From contig NZ_BMJY01000004.1 in the NCBI RefSeq assembly GCF_014643695.1, forward strand, positions 150,947 to 214,946: DNA of 64,000 bases. The letters run 5' to 3'. Both the position numbers and the translations under genes were made by a program. The DNA is from Microbacterium album. Lineage in GTDB: Bacteria > Actinomycetota > Actinomycetes > Actinomycetales > Microbacteriaceae. Below the pieces are notes generated by a model that made no database searches, was not told the DNA's origin, and saw nothing but the letters and a program-made list of their open reading frames with translations. This document shows positions 36,596 to 45,172 of this stretch, piece after piece (position 1 is the first letter of the stretch; every line of letters starts with the position of its first letter).

Positions 36596-37563
36596 CGGCC
36601 TCCCCTTCGGCCGCGCCCGCACCGGCTCGACCGCGGGCGGCGAGGCGCGTCCCCCGTCGCCCGCGGTCGAGGATGCGCGAGACGCGCGCGGCCCTGCTGT
36701 TCCTCAGCCCGTGGATCATCGGTTTCGCGGTGTTCACGGCGTGGCCGCTGATCTACAGCGCCTACCTGTCGCTCACCGACTACGACGTCATCAACGACCC
36801 GACGTTCATCGGCTTCGACAACTACGCGCGGCTCTTCGCCGACCCGAAGGTCTCGCTCGCGCTCACGAACACGCTCTTCTTCACGGCCGTACAGGTCCCG
36901 CTGTACGTGATCGTCTCTCTCGCGCTCGCGCTGCTCCTGGCACGCGCGGGCCGCGCCTCCGGCTTCTTCCGTACGGTCTTCTTCCTCCCCAAGATGACGC
37001 CGCCCGTGGCGGTGGGAATCCTGTTCCTGCTGCTGTTCAACGGCCAGAGCGGCCTCATCAACACGGGCCTCGGCGCCATCGGCATCGACGGGCCTTCGTG
37101 GACGACGGATCCGTCGTGGGTCAAGCCAGGCCTGGTGATCATGAGCCTGTGGACGGTCGGCTCGTCCGTGCTCATCCTTCTCGCGGCGCTGCGCGGGGTC
37201 CCGGAGGAGCTGTACGAGTCGGCGCGCCTCGACGGCGCGGGCGCCTGGCGGCAGTTCCGGCACGTATCGCTTCCGATGATCAGCCCCGCGCTGTTCTTCG
37301 TCGTCGTCGTGAACACGATCGCCGGGCTGCAGACGTTCGATGAGGCCTACACCGCGTTCTTCGGCGCGGGCAACACCACCTACGGGAACGACGCGGCGCT
37401 CTTCTACGTCATCTATCTGTTCCAGCAGGCCTTCCAGTTCCTCCACATGGGATACGCGTCGGCGATGGCCTGGCTGCTGTTCCTCGTCATCATGATCGTC
37501 ACCGCGATCCAGGCCTTCGTCTCGCGCCGGCTCGTGCACTACGAAGGCGGGAACACGCGATGA
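36592..37563 (+). CDS. Sugar ABC transporter permease (MalF/UgpA type)
   Basis: This 323-residue protein has a basic, proline-rich N-terminus and six transmembrane helices (first RAALLFLSPWIIGFAVFTAWPLIYSAYLSLTDYDV). The EAA loop is EELYESARLDGAGAWRQFRHVSLPMISPALFF. ATG 36592 overlaps the upstream stop (ATGA) and its stop overlaps the next permease in the same way. No ATPase gene is nearby, so it likely uses a shared MsiK-type ATPase encoded elsewhere. Confidence 0.93.
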   Translation: MTASPSAAPAPARPRAARRVPRRPRSRMRETRAALLFLSPWIIGFAVFTAWPLIYSAYLSLTDYDVINDPTFIGFDNYARLFADPKVSLALTNTLFFTAVQVPLYVIVSLALALLLARAGRASGFFRTVFFLPKMTPPVAVGILFLLLFNGQSGLINTGLGAIGIDGPSWTTDPSWVKPGLVIMSLWTVGSSVLILLAALRGVPEELYESARLDGAGAWRQFRHVSLPMISPALFFVVVVNTIAGLQTFDEAYTAFFGAGNTTYGNDAALFYVIYLFQQAFQFLHMGYASAMAWLLFLVIMIVTAIQAFVSRRLVHYEGGNTR

Positions 37564-38510
37564 GCACGCTCACCGAACGCCTCACCGGCGCGCGCGGCGC
37601 GGCCGCCGCGGGCGGTCTGGGCGACAGAGGAGCGGCGGCGGCGGGCGCCACGGCCGAGGGCCGGCGGCCGTCTCAGCGCCGTCGCACGCGGATCGGGCGG
37701 GTCTTCACGATCGTCGCGCTCGTCGCGATCGGCATCGTGTTCGTGTACCCGTTCGTCTGGCTCGTCAGCGCCTCGTTCAAGCCACGCGGCCAGGTGTTCG
37801 ACAACCGTCTCATCCCCGAGACGTTCATCCTCGACAACTACGTCCAGGTCTGGCAGCAGGCGCCCCTCGCCGTCTGGCTGCTCAACACGCTCATCGTGAC
37901 CGTGCTCGCCGCCGTCGCGGTGACGATCTCGAGCGCGATGGTGGCGTGGGGGTTCGCGTTCTACCGCTTCCGGGGGCGCGGGCCGCTGTTCGCCCTGGTG
38001 CTGGGGTCGATGATGCTGCCCGGCGCCGTGACGATGATCCCGACCTTCCTCATCTGGAACGCCCTCGGCGCCGTCAACACCCTCACCCCGATGTGGGCGC
38101 ACAACCTGTTCGGGAGCGCCTTCTACATCTTCCTGCTGCGCCAGTTCATGCTGTCGCTGCCGCGCGACCTGTTCGACGCGGCTCGCGTGGACGGCGCGAG
38201 CCCGTGGCAGGTGTTCTGGCGCATCGCGCTGCCCCTGTGCCGGCCGGCGCTCGCCGTGACGCTCGTGTTCGAGGTGCAGGCCGTGTGGACCGACCTCATG
38301 CGGGCGCTCATCTATCTGCGCGACTCGGCGACGTTCACCGTGCCGCGCGGTCTCAAGGCGCTCGTGGACACCTTCGGGTTCGGCGGGGAGTGGCACTGGG
38401 AGATCCTGGTGACGGCCAGCGTCATCACGACGATCCCGATGATCATCCTGTTCTTCGTCGCCCAGCGGCACATCATCCACGGCGTCGCGGCGGGCGGCGT
38501 GAAGGGGTAG
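37560..38510 (+). CDS. Sugar ABC transporter permease (MalG/UgpE type)
   Basis: This 316-residue second permease of the importer has an N-terminal 45 residues that are Gly/Ala-rich. Six helices follow, with the MalG-type segment SFKPRGQVFDNRLIPETFILDNYVQVW and EAA loop RDLFDAARVDGASPWQVFWRIALPLCRPALAV. It is convergent with the DUF6098 gene; only three bases separate the stops, so the transcripts must overlap. Confidence 0.93.
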   Translation: MSTLTERLTGARGAAAAGGLGDRGAAAAGATAEGRRPSQRRRTRIGRVFTIVALVAIGIVFVYPFVWLVSASFKPRGQVFDNRLIPETFILDNYVQVWQQAPLAVWLLNTLIVTVLAAVAVTISSAMVAWGFAFYRFRGRGPLFALVLGSMMLPGAVTMIPTFLIWNALGAVNTLTPMWAHNLFGSAFYIFLLRQFMLSLPRDLFDAARVDGASPWQVFWRIALPLCRPALAVTLVFEVQAVWTDLMRALIYLRDSATFTVPRGLKALVDTFGFGGEWHWEILVTASVITTIPMIILFFVAQRHIIHGVAAGGVKG

Positions 38511-38513
38511 CGG

Positions 38514-39002
38514 TCAGTCCTCGGGGCCGCGGTGCGCGTCGAAGTTGCGCTCGTAGCGCGCGGTCGCCTCGTCGAGCAGCCGAGGGGTGAGGATCGCGAG
38601 GGGCTGGATGTCCGCCAGGAGCGGCTCGCAATCGGGCCCCCGACCCACCATGCGGCCGTCGAGCACCCACGCGAAGCGGTCCCGGTTCTTCTCCGCCAGC
38701 TCGGCGTACTGGCACACCTGACGCGCGAGCCAGTCCTCGAGGGGACGGGTCCACCACGCCTCCGGATGCAGGGGGTTCACGGACAGGCCCGGCAGGTCCA
38801 GCCCGCTCTCCGTGTCGCGACTCTGCTCCGATGCGTCGTGCTCGGGCCCGGCCGAGTACCGCACATACGACTCGGGCCGTGAGCGGACGAGGTCGACCAG
38901 CTCGGCCATGCTGGTCAGCAGCCGGAGCCCGTCGTCGGGCGCCGGCTCTCCCGCGGCACCCGTCTCAGTCGACCTGTTCGGACTGGGTGGAGATGAAGTC
39001 AC
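38514..39002 (-). CDS. DUF6098 family protein
   Basis: This 162-residue soluble protein has the family core LTSMAELVDLVRSRPESYVRYSAGPEHD...SGLDLPGLSVNPLHPEAWWTRPLEDWLARQVCQYAEL...RFAWVLDGRMVGRGPDCEPLLADIQPLAILTPRLLDEA. Function unknown. GTG 39002 gives a 38-base overlap with the upstream 69-residue gene, which suggests coupling. The family core begins about 28 residues later, so a shorter start is possible. Confidence 0.8.
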   Translation of the reverse strand: MTSSPPSPNRSTETGAAGEPAPDDGLRLLTSMAELVDLVRSRPESYVRYSAGPEHDASEQSRDTESGLDLPGLSVNPLHPEAWWTRPLEDWLARQVCQYAELAEKNRDRFAWVLDGRMVGRGPDCEPLLADIQPLAILTPRLLDEATARYERNFDAHRGPED

Positions 39003-39174
39003 GGTCCTCCTCGCTCAGGGTCGCGCCCTCCGGCACGTCGCGGCCCGTGATCTCCGCGATCTCCTCGCGCGCCTCGCTCGGCAGGGCGTCGCCCGGGTGC
39101 TCTCGCAGCGCGTGCTTGGTCGAGATCGACAGGCGCGGCCACCATTCGTGGATCGACGGCAGTTCGGCGGTCAT
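38965..39174 (-). CDS. Small conserved actinobacterial protein (69 aa)
   Basis: A short acidic protein (MTAELPSIHEWWPRLSISTKHALREHPGDALPSEAREEIAEITGRDVPEGATLSEEDRDFISTQSEQVD), soluble, with predicted short helices and no metal motif. ATG 39174 lies close behind GAAGGGGGAGCC, a strong ribosome-binding site. It overlaps the DUF6098 gene and is probably in an operon with it. Function unknown. Confidence 0.75.
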   Translation of the reverse strand: MTAELPSIHEWWPRLSISTKHALREHPGDALPSEAREEIAEITGRDVPEGATLSEEDRDFISTQSEQVD

Positions 39175-39227
39175 GGCTCCCCCTTCTCCTCGCTTGCACC
39201 GAAGCTAGGCCTCCGCACGCGCGCGGC

Positions 39228-39986
39228 TCAACGGGTTGACATCGCCTCCGGCGGCGACACGTCGGCACCCGCGGGCGCGGCGGCCGCGCGCACGAGCCAG
39301 CCGGCCAGCAACGCGCCGACGGCACCGCCCACGAGTTGGGCCGCGACGAAGGGCAGGACCGAGGCGGGCGCGATGCCCGCGAACGTGTCCGAGAACATCC
39401 GTCCGATCGTGATGGCGGGGTTGGCGAAGCTCGTCGAGGCCGTGAAGAAGTAGGCCGCCCCGATGTAGGCGCCCACCGACGGGGCGACCAGCGCGGCCCG
39501 GCCGCTGCGGACCAGCGTGAAGATCACGAGGACGAGGCCGGCCGTCGCGACGGCCTCGGCGAGCAGCAGGCCGGGCTCGGCGCGGTGGGTGGTGCTCCAG
39601 CCGGCGCGCGGCACCGCGAACATCGCATCCGCGAGGAGCGCCCCGGCGATGCACCCGCCGACCTGCACGGGCACGTACGCCGCGGCGATGCGCCACCCGC
39701 GCCCGCCGAGCGCCGCATCGGCGAGGGACACCACCGGATTGAAGTGCGCGCCGGAGATCGGCTGGAACACCACGATCAGCACGCCCAGGCCGAGCGCCGT
39801 GGCGAACGCGTTCTCGAGCAGCTGCAGCCCGGTATCGCCGGGCGACAGGCGCTGCGCCATGATCCCCGAGCCGACGACGATCGCGGCGAGCAACAGGCTG
39901 CCGAGGAACTCGCCCGCGAGCTCGCGGGGAGAGGCCGCACGCCCAGGGACCTTCCGCGCGGGCGCTCCCGCGGCCATCGCGCTCAC
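39228..39986 (-). CDS. Aquaglyceroporin (AqpS-like) of the arsenic region
   Basis: This 252-residue MIP-family channel has six transmembrane helices and two half-helices: the first NPA box is NPV (SGAHFNPVVSLAD), the second is NPA (SFANPAITIGRMF). The altered first box, and the GTGA overlap with an arsR gene, are features of AqpS-type channels. These let arsenite made by arsenate reductase leave the cell down its gradient. No ArsB or Acr3 pump gene is visible in the window, so this may be the main arsenite exit here. GTG 39986 chosen for the overlap. Confidence 0.88.
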   Translation of the reverse strand: MSAMAAGAPARKVPGRAASPRELAGEFLGSLLLAAIVVGSGIMAQRLSPGDTGLQLLENAFATALGLGVLIVVFQPISGAHFNPVVSLADAALGGRGWRIAAAYVPVQVGGCIAGALLADAMFAVPRAGWSTTHRAEPGLLLAEAVATAGLVLVIFTLVRSGRAALVAPSVGAYIGAAYFFTASTSFANPAITIGRMFSDTFAGIAPASVLPFVAAQLVGGAVGALLAGWLVRAAAAPAGADVSPPEAMSTR

Positions 39987-40333
39987 GGCTCGAGCACCGC
40001 GGCGACGCGCTCGAGCGCGTCCGGCACGAGAGCATAGAAGGCCCACGTGCCCCGCTTGCTGCGCGTGAGGAAGCCCGCCTCGGTCAGGATCCGCAGGTGG
40101 TGCGAGACGGTTGGCTGCGCGAGCCCGACCGGCTCGATGAGGTCGCACACGCACGCCTCCCGCTCGGGGGTCGCCGCGACGATCGAGAGCAGCCGCAGGC
40201 GCGCAGGATCCGCGAGCGCCTTCATCGCCCGGGCCAGCCGCTCCGCCTCCTCCGCTCCGAGCGGCTCGCGAACCAGGGGGGCGCAGCAGACCGCGGGCGA
40301 CGCGACGGGAGTGACATCGAGCGAGGCGGGCAT
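39983..40333 (-). CDS. arsR: ArsR-family arsenite-responsive repressor
   Basis: This 116-residue winged-helix repressor has core RLARAMKALADPARLRLLSIVAATPEREACVCDLIEPVGLAQPTVSHHLRILTEAGFLTRSKRGTWAFYALVPDALERV. It has an N-terminal vicinal Cys16-Cys17 (PAVCCAPL) plus Cys61 and Cys63 (ACVCDL). That layout is reminiscent of the Corynebacterium ArsR sensor site (N-terminal Cys pair plus a Cys on the next helix). It is coupled to the aquaglyceroporin gene. An upstream start at 40357 (MNIDYSRC) is possible. Confidence 0.9.
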   Translation of the reverse strand: MPASLDVTPVASPAVCCAPLVREPLGAEEAERLARAMKALADPARLRLLSIVAATPEREACVCDLIEPVGLAQPTVSHHLRILTEAGFLTRSKRGTWAFYALVPDALERVAAVLEP

Positions 40334-40345
40334 GCATCGAGAGTA

Positions 40346-40367
40346 ATCGATATTCATCATTGTCGAT
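40346..40367. promoter_or_regulatory. Candidate ArsR operator before arsR
   Basis: ATCGA (40346-40350) and TCGAT (40363-40367) flank an AT-rich 12-base centre just upstream of the arsR start, in the 100-base divergent region. Spacing suits a dimeric winged-helix repressor, but the arms are short and it differs from the CATAG-type site used by the fusion gene. Confidence 0.4.
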
Positions 40368-40418
40368 GCCTTCGCGGTGCGAGAGCGAGGATTGGCCGGA
40401 CAGCGAGCACCCCGCGGA

Positions 40419-40436
40419 CATAGGCTTTGGTCTATG
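40419..40436. promoter_or_regulatory. CATAG-N8-CTATG operator over the fusion-gene start
   Basis: CATAG (40419-40423) and CTATG (40432-40436) are an inverted repeat with 8 bases between, covering the ATG of the arsR-arsC fusion and a TAGGCT -10-like hexamer at 40421. The same outer arms and exact spacing recur before the second arsC (44730-44747). Binding here would block a leaderless promoter. Confidence 0.6.
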
Positions 40437-41303
40437 GATGCCGGGAACCCGCTCGCGACGATCGCGGACCCGACGCGCACGCGCATCCTGCGCCTGATCC
40501 TGTCCGCTCCGGGCGGGCGCGCCCGCGTCGGCCAGCTGGCCGACGAGCTGGGGCTGCGCCAGCCGACGGTGAGCCACCACATGAAGGCCCTGCTGGCCGA
40601 GGGCGTCGTGTCGCGCCAGCAGGACGGCCGCCGAGCATGGTTCTCGGTCTCGCCGGATCACGCCGACGCCGTCGCATCTCTGGTCGGCGTGACACCCGCC
40701 CCGCACGAACCGGACCTCGGACGGATCGTCGACGACCTCGCCGTGCGTTTCCGCGGCATCTTCAACCGCGAGACGATCGACGCCTACGTGCGCGAGAGCC
40801 TCGACCTCCTCGCCCACGGCGAGGCGCCGCCCCGCCAGCTCGCATCGCGCACCGCGGCCTTCGCGGCATCCCGCCTCGAGGCGCTGGCGCGCGCGGACGG
40901 CCCGCACACCGAACGTCCCGAGGTGCTGTTCGTGTGTGTGAAGAACGCCGGCCGGTCGCAGCTGGCGGCCGCCATCCTGCGCCATCTCGCGGGCGATCGC
41001 GTCGTCGTCCGGACCGCGGGCTCGATGCCCGCCGCCGACATGCGCTCGACCATCGTGATGTCGCTCGACGAGATCGGCGTGCCGATCGGGGGCGAGTTCC
41101 CCAAGCCGCTCACGGACGAGGCCGTGCGCGCCGCGGACGTCGTGATCTCGATGGGCTGCGGCGACGCGTGCCCCATCTACCCCGGTCGGCGCTATCTCGA
41201 CTGGGAGGTCGACGACCCGGCCGGCCGGCCGCTGGAGGACGTGCGCGTCATCCGCGACGACATCGAGCGCCGCGTGCGAGGCCTGCTCGACGAGCTGCTC
41301 TGA
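40434..41303 (+). CDS. ArsR-ArsC fusion: arsenic repressor joined to arsenate reductase
   Basis: This 289-residue two-domain protein has an ArsR winged helix in residues 5-80 (recognition LRQPTVSHHMKALLAEGVVSRQQDGRRAWF) and a three-helix linker at about 95-130 (GRIVDDLAVRFRGIFNRETIDAYVRESLDLLA). A low-molecular-weight-phosphatase-type arsenate reductase follows from residue 160: catalytic CVKNAGR (Cys168, Arg174) and the Cys242/Cys246 pair in MGCGDACP, as in thiol-disulfide-cascade ArsC enzymes. The ArsR part has no obvious Cys pair, so it may sense through another site or the catalytic domain. There is no clear ribosome-binding site; it is probably leaderless. Confidence 0.88.
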   Translation: MDAGNPLATIADPTRTRILRLILSAPGGRARVGQLADELGLRQPTVSHHMKALLAEGVVSRQQDGRRAWFSVSPDHADAVASLVGVTPAPHEPDLGRIVDDLAVRFRGIFNRETIDAYVRESLDLLAHGEAPPRQLASRTAAFAASRLEALARADGPHTERPEVLFVCVKNAGRSQLAAAILRHLAGDRVVVRTAGSMPAADMRSTIVMSLDEIGVPIGGEFPKPLTDEAVRAADVVISMGCGDACPIYPGRRYLDWEVDDPAGRPLEDVRVIRDDIERRVRGLLDELL

Positions 41304-41352
41304 GCCGCGCGGCCATCCAATTGCGACGCGTCGCGGGCATCCGCTTGCGCGA

Positions 41353-41402
41353 CCGTGAACGAGCGTTTACGGTGTATCGCATGGATGTGAACACATGTTC
41401 AC
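41353..41402. promoter_or_regulatory. Two TetR operators spanning the tetR start
   Basis: CCGTGAAC-GAGC-GTTTACGG (41353-41372, 7 of 8 pairs) and GTGAACACATGTTCAC (41387-41402, 7-bp arms) share the half-site GTGAAC. Their centres are 32 bases apart, three helical turns. The second covers the tetR ATG at 41395. Autoregulation and control of the downstream exporter are likely. Confidence 0.65.
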
Positions 41403-42120
41403 GCGAGCGTCGGTGATCCCCATCCCGCCCCCGGATGACCCGATCGTGGCCGCGGGGGTGTCGCGCTTCGCACGGGAGGGCTTCGACGCGCCTCTGCGCG
41501 CCATCGCCCAGGACGCGGGCGTCAGCGCCGCGCTCGTGATCAAGCGATTCGGGTCGAAGGACGGGCTCAGGGCGGCGTGCGACGCGCACGTGCTCGACGT
41601 CATCCGGCGGGCCAAGGAGCGCAACATCGCCGGCGCGACCGAGGGCCGCCTCCTCGGGGTGCTCGCCGAGAGCGACGTCTACGCGCCGATCGTCGCGTAC
41701 GCCATGAAGTCCGTGGTCGCCGGCGGGCCGCTCGGCCGCGAGTTCGTCGAGCAGATGATCGCCGACGCGGAGGGATACCTGGCCGTCGCGGAGGCCCAGG
41801 GCATCGTCCGGCCGAGCCGAGACAGCGCCGCACGGGCCCGCCACCTCGTCATGAGCGCGATGGGCTCCTTCCTGCTGTCGCTGCAGCTCGACCCGCCCGC
41901 AGATCCCGGCGACCTGCCCGCCGTCTCCCGCCGCCTGCAGGCCGAGAGCACGCTCCCCATGCTCGAGCTGTTCACCGAGGGGCTGTTCACGACCCGGCGC
42001 CTGCTCGACGACTACCTGCTCTACGTCTCGGATCCTCCGGGCGGACAGCCGCACGGCTCGCCCGCGCCGCATCCGACGGATCCGGCGGATTCCGACCCCG
42101 CAGACAAGGAACAGAAATGA
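41395..42120 (+). CDS. TetR-family regulator of the adjacent ABC exporter
   Basis: This 241-residue regulator has helix-turn-helix [50 protein letters not shown] and a ligand-binding C-terminal domain with [13 protein letters not shown]. It ends in a disordered Pro/Asp-rich tail ([23 protein letters not shown]). Its stop overlaps the ATPase start as ATGA, so it is the first gene of a three-gene drug-efflux operon. GTG 41413 is an alternative start if the protein does not begin within its own operator. Confidence 0.9.
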   Translation: MFTRASVIPIPPPDDPIVAAGVSRFAREGFDAPLRAIAQDAGVSAALVIKRFGSKDGLRAACDAHVLDVIRRAKERNIAGATEGRLLGVLAESDVYAPIVAYAMKSVVAGGPLGREFVEQMIADAEGYLAVAEAQGIVRPSRDSAARARHLVMSAMGSFLLSLQLDPPADPGDLPAVSRRLQAESTLPMLELFTEGLFTTRRLLDDYLLYVSDPPGGQPHGSPAPHPTDPADSDPADKEQK

Positions 42121-43040
42121 ACACGATCGACATCCGAGGGCTCCGCAAGTCCTTCGGCTCCTTCACCGCCCTCGACGGGCTCGACCTCGCCGTCGCGCCC
42201 GGGGAGGTGCGCGGCTTCCTCGGCCCCAACGGCTCGGGGAAGTCCACCACCATCCGCATCCTGCTCGGGCTCCTGCGCGCCGACGCGGGCACGGTGCGCC
42301 TGTTCGGCGGCGACCCCTGGCGCGATGCGGTCGCGCTGCACCGGCGGCTCGCCTACGTACCGGGCGACGTGTCGCTGTGGCCCAACCTCACCGGCGGAGA
42401 GGCGATCGACTACCTCGCGCGGCTGCGCGGCAAGCCCGACCGCCGGCGGAAGGCCGAGCTGCTGGAGCGGTTCGAACTCGACCCGACCAAGAAGGCGCGC
42501 ACCTACTCGAAGGGCAACCGGCAGAAGGTCGCCCTCGTGGCGGCGTTCGCGAGCGACGCCGAGCTGTTCATCCTGGACGAGCCGACCAGCGGACTGGATC
42601 CGCTCATGGAGGCCGTCTTCACGGATGAGGTGCGCCGGCTGCGAGCGCGGGGACGCTCCGTGCTGCTCAGCAGCCACATCCTGAGCGAGGTCGAGAAGGT
42701 GTGCGACACCGTCACGATCATCCGCGCGGGCAGGTCCGTCGAGAGCGGCACCCTGACGAGCCTGCGCCACCTGACGCGCACACGCGTCGTCGCGGTCGTG
42801 CAGCGGGACGCCGAGGGCGTCGTGGCGCTCCCCGGCGTGCACGATGCAGTGACGGAGGCCGTCGACGGCGGCTCCCGCGTCACGTTCGACGCGGACGACT
42901 CGGCGATGGGCGACGTGCTCGCCGCCCTCACCGCACGGGGCGTGGAGAGCCTCACGGCGACGCCGCCCTCGCTCGAGGACCTCTTCATGCGGCACTACGG
43001 CGACGACCTCGCCGCGCTCGAGGGCGGGTCGCGGCGATGA
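42117..43040 (+). CDS. ABC-2 type exporter ATPase, drug-resistance group
   Basis: This 307-residue ATPase has Walker [11 protein letters not shown]-loop region [27 protein letters not shown], a signature degenerate to [16 protein letters not shown], Walker [14 protein letters not shown] and switch His SSHIL. The [16 protein letters not shown] motif is typical of the actinobacterial multidrug/polyketide-antibiotic exporters. A C-terminal domain of about 80 residues after 225 is usual for this group. It pairs with the downstream permease. Confidence 0.92.
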   Translation: MNTIDIRGLRKSFGSFTALDGLDLAVAPGEVRGFLGPNGSGKSTTIRILLGLLRADAGTVRLFGGDPWRDAVALHRRLAYVPGDVSLWPNLTGGEAIDYLARLRGKPDRRRKAELLERFELDPTKKARTYSKGNRQKVALVAAFASDAELFILDEPTSGLDPLMEAVFTDEVRRLRARGRSVLLSSHILSEVEKVCDTVTIIRAGRSVESGTLTSLRHLTRTRVVAVVQRDAEGVVALPGVHDAVTEAVDGGSRVTFDADDSAMGDVLAALTARGVESLTATPPSLEDLFMRHYGDDLAALEGGSRR

Positions 43041-44689
43041 GCACCACCTCGACCGCCGCCGCGCGCACGCTCAGCGGTTCGCCGCTCGCCGGCCTCGGGG
43101 AGCTGTGTCGCCACATCGTGCGCCGCGACCGCATCCGTCTCACCGTGTGGACCCTGTCGATCGCGGCGTTCACGCTCTACTTCGCGTTCGCGCTCACCAC
43201 GATCTTCGACGAGGCGGCGCTGCGCGCGCGGGCCGCGGTCATGGAGACGCCCAGCGGGATCGTGATGGGCGGCCCGGGGTACGGCCTCGACGACTACACG
43301 CCCGCCGTTGCGATGGCGAACGAGGGCATCACCTGGATCGTGCTCGCCCTGGCGATCATGAGCATCCTGCACGTCGTGCGTCACACGCGACTGGAGGAGG
43401 AGACCGGTCGATCCGAGCTCGTGCTCGCGAGCGCCGTCGGCCGGCGCGCTCCGGGCGTCGCCGCGATGCTCACGCTCGGCGCCCACCTGCTCGTGACCGC
43501 CGCGGTCGCCACCGGGGCGATGCTCCTCGGCGCCCCGGACGCACCCCTCGCCGACACGGCGGCCATGATGCTCGGATGCGCGCTGTCCGCGTTCGTGTTC
43601 GGCGCTGTGGCACTCGTGACGAGTCAGATCACGTCCCACGCCCGCACCGCGATCGGGCTGGCCCTCGCCGTCTTCGGGCTGGCCTTCGTCGTCCGCGCCG
43701 CGGGCGACCTTCAGGAGAGGGGCGGGTCCGCCCTGTCGTGGCTCTCGCCCATCGCCTGGGCGCAGCAGCTGCGGGCCTTCGTCGACGTGCGCTGGTGGCC
43801 CCTGCTGCTCTCCCTGGCGGCCGTCGTCGCACTGCTGGTCGTCGCCGCGCTCCTGTCCGGACGGCGCGACATCGGCGCGGGCCTGGTGGCCACGCGGCCC
43901 GGCCGCCGGGACGCCAGGACCACGCTGCGTTCCCCGATGGCGCTCGCGTGGCTCCAGCAGCGTGGCGCGCTCCTGTGGTCGACGCTGGGCCTCGGCCTGC
44001 TCTGGTTCGCCAGCGGCACCATGATGAGCACGCTGGACGACATGGTGTCGGATCTCGTCGAGACCAACCCGATCATCGGTCAGCTCTTCGGCACGGATCC
44101 GTCGGAGTTCACGACATCCTTCCTCGGCGTGATGATGCTGTACATCTCGCTGTGCGCGGCCGCCTACGCGATCGTCGCGGGCCAACGTCCCAAGGGCGAG
44201 GAGACCGCGGGCCGCCTGGAGCTGCCGCTCGCCGCTCCCGTCTCGCGCGCCCGGTGGCTGGGCGGCCAGCTGACGGTGGCGGGTCTGGGAACGCTCGTCC
44301 TGCTCGCCGCCTCCGTGTACGGACTGTGGGCGGGCGCGGCACTTGTCGGCGTGGACGACCCGGGACTCGGCGACTACACGGCCGTGTTCGTCTCCTACAC
44401 CCCCGCCGTGCTGGTCTTCCTCGGCCTGACCGCCGCCCTGTACGGCTGGGCGCCGCGCGCGACGGGCCTGGCGTGGCTGCTGCTCGCCTTCGTCTTCATC
44501 GCGGGCATGTTCGGCGCGCTGTTCGAGCTGCCGGAGTGGGTGCTCGGGATCTCCCCGTTCCACTGGGTGCCGGAGAGCTTCGGCGACGGTGTCGACGGCG
44601 CTGGCCTGGCCGGGCTTACCGCGGTGGCGGCGGCGCTCTTCCTGGTCGGGATCGTCGGTTTCCGGCGCCGCGACGCGCTCAGCGGATGA
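43037..44689 (+). CDS. ABC exporter permease, polyketide-antibiotic type
   Basis: This 550-residue permease has about 12 transmembrane segments in two six-helix halves; the first begins [25 protein letters not shown] and the second near [42 protein letters not shown] and its second-half counterpart [24 protein letters not shown] are the repeated cytoplasmic loops of the tetronasin/antibiotic exporter family. This internal duplication is typical of the family. It overlaps the ATPase by 4 bases; a hairpin follows. Confidence 0.92.
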   Translation: MSTTSTAAARTLSGSPLAGLGELCRHIVRRDRIRLTVWTLSIAAFTLYFAFALTTIFDEAALRARAAVMETPSGIVMGGPGYGLDDYTPAVAMANEGITWIVLALAIMSILHVVRHTRLEEETGRSELVLASAVGRRAPGVAAMLTLGAHLLVTAAVATGAMLLGAPDAPLADTAAMMLGCALSAFVFGAVALVTSQITSHARTAIGLALAVFGLAFVVRAAGDLQERGGSALSWLSPIAWAQQLRAFVDVRWWPLLLSLAAVVALLVVAALLSGRRDIGAGLVATRPGRRDARTTLRSPMALAWLQQRGALLWSTLGLGLLWFASGTMMSTLDDMVSDLVETNPIIGQLFGTDPSEFTTSFLGVMMLYISLCAAAYAIVAGQRPKGEETAGRLELPLAAPVSRARWLGGQLTVAGLGTLVLLAASVYGLWAGAALVGVDDPGLGDYTAVFVSYTPAVLVFLGLTAALYGWAPRATGLAWLLLAFVFIAGMFGALFELPEWVLGISPFHWVPESFGDGVDGAGLAGLTAVAAALFLVGIVGFRRRDALSG

Positions 44690-44692
44690 GAC

Positions 44693-44724
44693 GGAAGGGG
44701 CTGGGCGATCGCCGAGCCCCTTCC
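44693..44724 (+). terminator. Terminator after the ABC exporter operon
   Basis: GGAAGGGGCT at 44693-44702 pairs with AGCCCCTTCC at 44715-44724 around a GC-rich, itself self-complementary loop (GGCGATCGCC). It starts three bases after the stop and isolates the exporter operon from arsC. Confidence 0.8.
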
Positions 44725-44729
44725 GGATT

Positions 44730-44747
44730 CATAGATGCTCATCTATG
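44730..44747. promoter_or_regulatory. ArsR-type operator of the second arsC
   Basis: CATAGATG-CT-CATCTATG is a perfect palindrome of 8-bp arms 20 bases before the arsC start. Its outer CATAG/CTATG arms and 18-base length equal the site over the ArsR-ArsC fusion start. Confidence 0.75.
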
Positions 44748-44767
44748 CTTTTGCGCGAGGAGGATCC

Positions 44768-45172
44768 ATGACCACCAAGCCCACCGTGCTCTTCGTCTGC
44801 GTCCACAACGCCGGCCGATCCCAGATGGCCGCCGGCTACCTGCAGGCGCTCGCGGGAGACCGCGTCGAGGTCCTTTCCGCCGGCTCGGCGCCCAAGGACC
44901 AGATCAACCCCGTCGCCGTGGCGGCGATGGCCGAGGAGGGCATCGACATCGCGGGCAACACGCCCAAGGTGCTCACGGTCGACGCCGTCAAGGAGTCGGA
45001 CGTCGTGATCACGATGGGCTGCGGCGACGCGTGCCCCGTCTTCCCGGGGAAGCGCTACGAGGACTGGGAGCTGGACGACCCGGCGGGGCAGGGGATCGAG
45101 GCGGTGCGCCCGATCCGCGACGAGATCCGCGCGCGGGTGCAGGCGCTGCTCGCCGAGATCGCCCCCGCCTGA
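44768..45172 (+). CDS. arsC: Arsenate reductase ArsC (LMW-phosphatase type)
   Basis: This 134-residue enzyme reduces arsenate to arsenite. Catalytic P-loop CVHNAGRS has nucleophile Cys11 and Arg17; the Cys85/Cys89 pair in MGCGDACP probably passes the disulfide to thioredoxin or mycoredoxin. It is closely similar to the catalytic half of the ArsR-ArsC fusion (shared VLFVCV-NAGRSQ, MGCGDACP, DDPAG). It stands alone behind a palindromic operator; ATG 44768 follows GAGGAGGATCC. Confidence 0.93.
   Translation: MTTKPTVLFVCVHNAGRSQMAAGYLQALAGDRVEVLSAGSAPKDQINPVAVAAMAEEGIDIAGNTPKVLTVDAVKESDVVITMGCGDACPVFPGKRYEDWELDDPAGQGIEAVRPIRDEIRARVQALLAEIAPA

Noticed and set aside
39024..39223. Extra small gene on the plus strand between DUF6098 and the aquaporin
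   Set aside because: Composition is antisense to the 69-residue gene, which has a strong ribosome-binding site.
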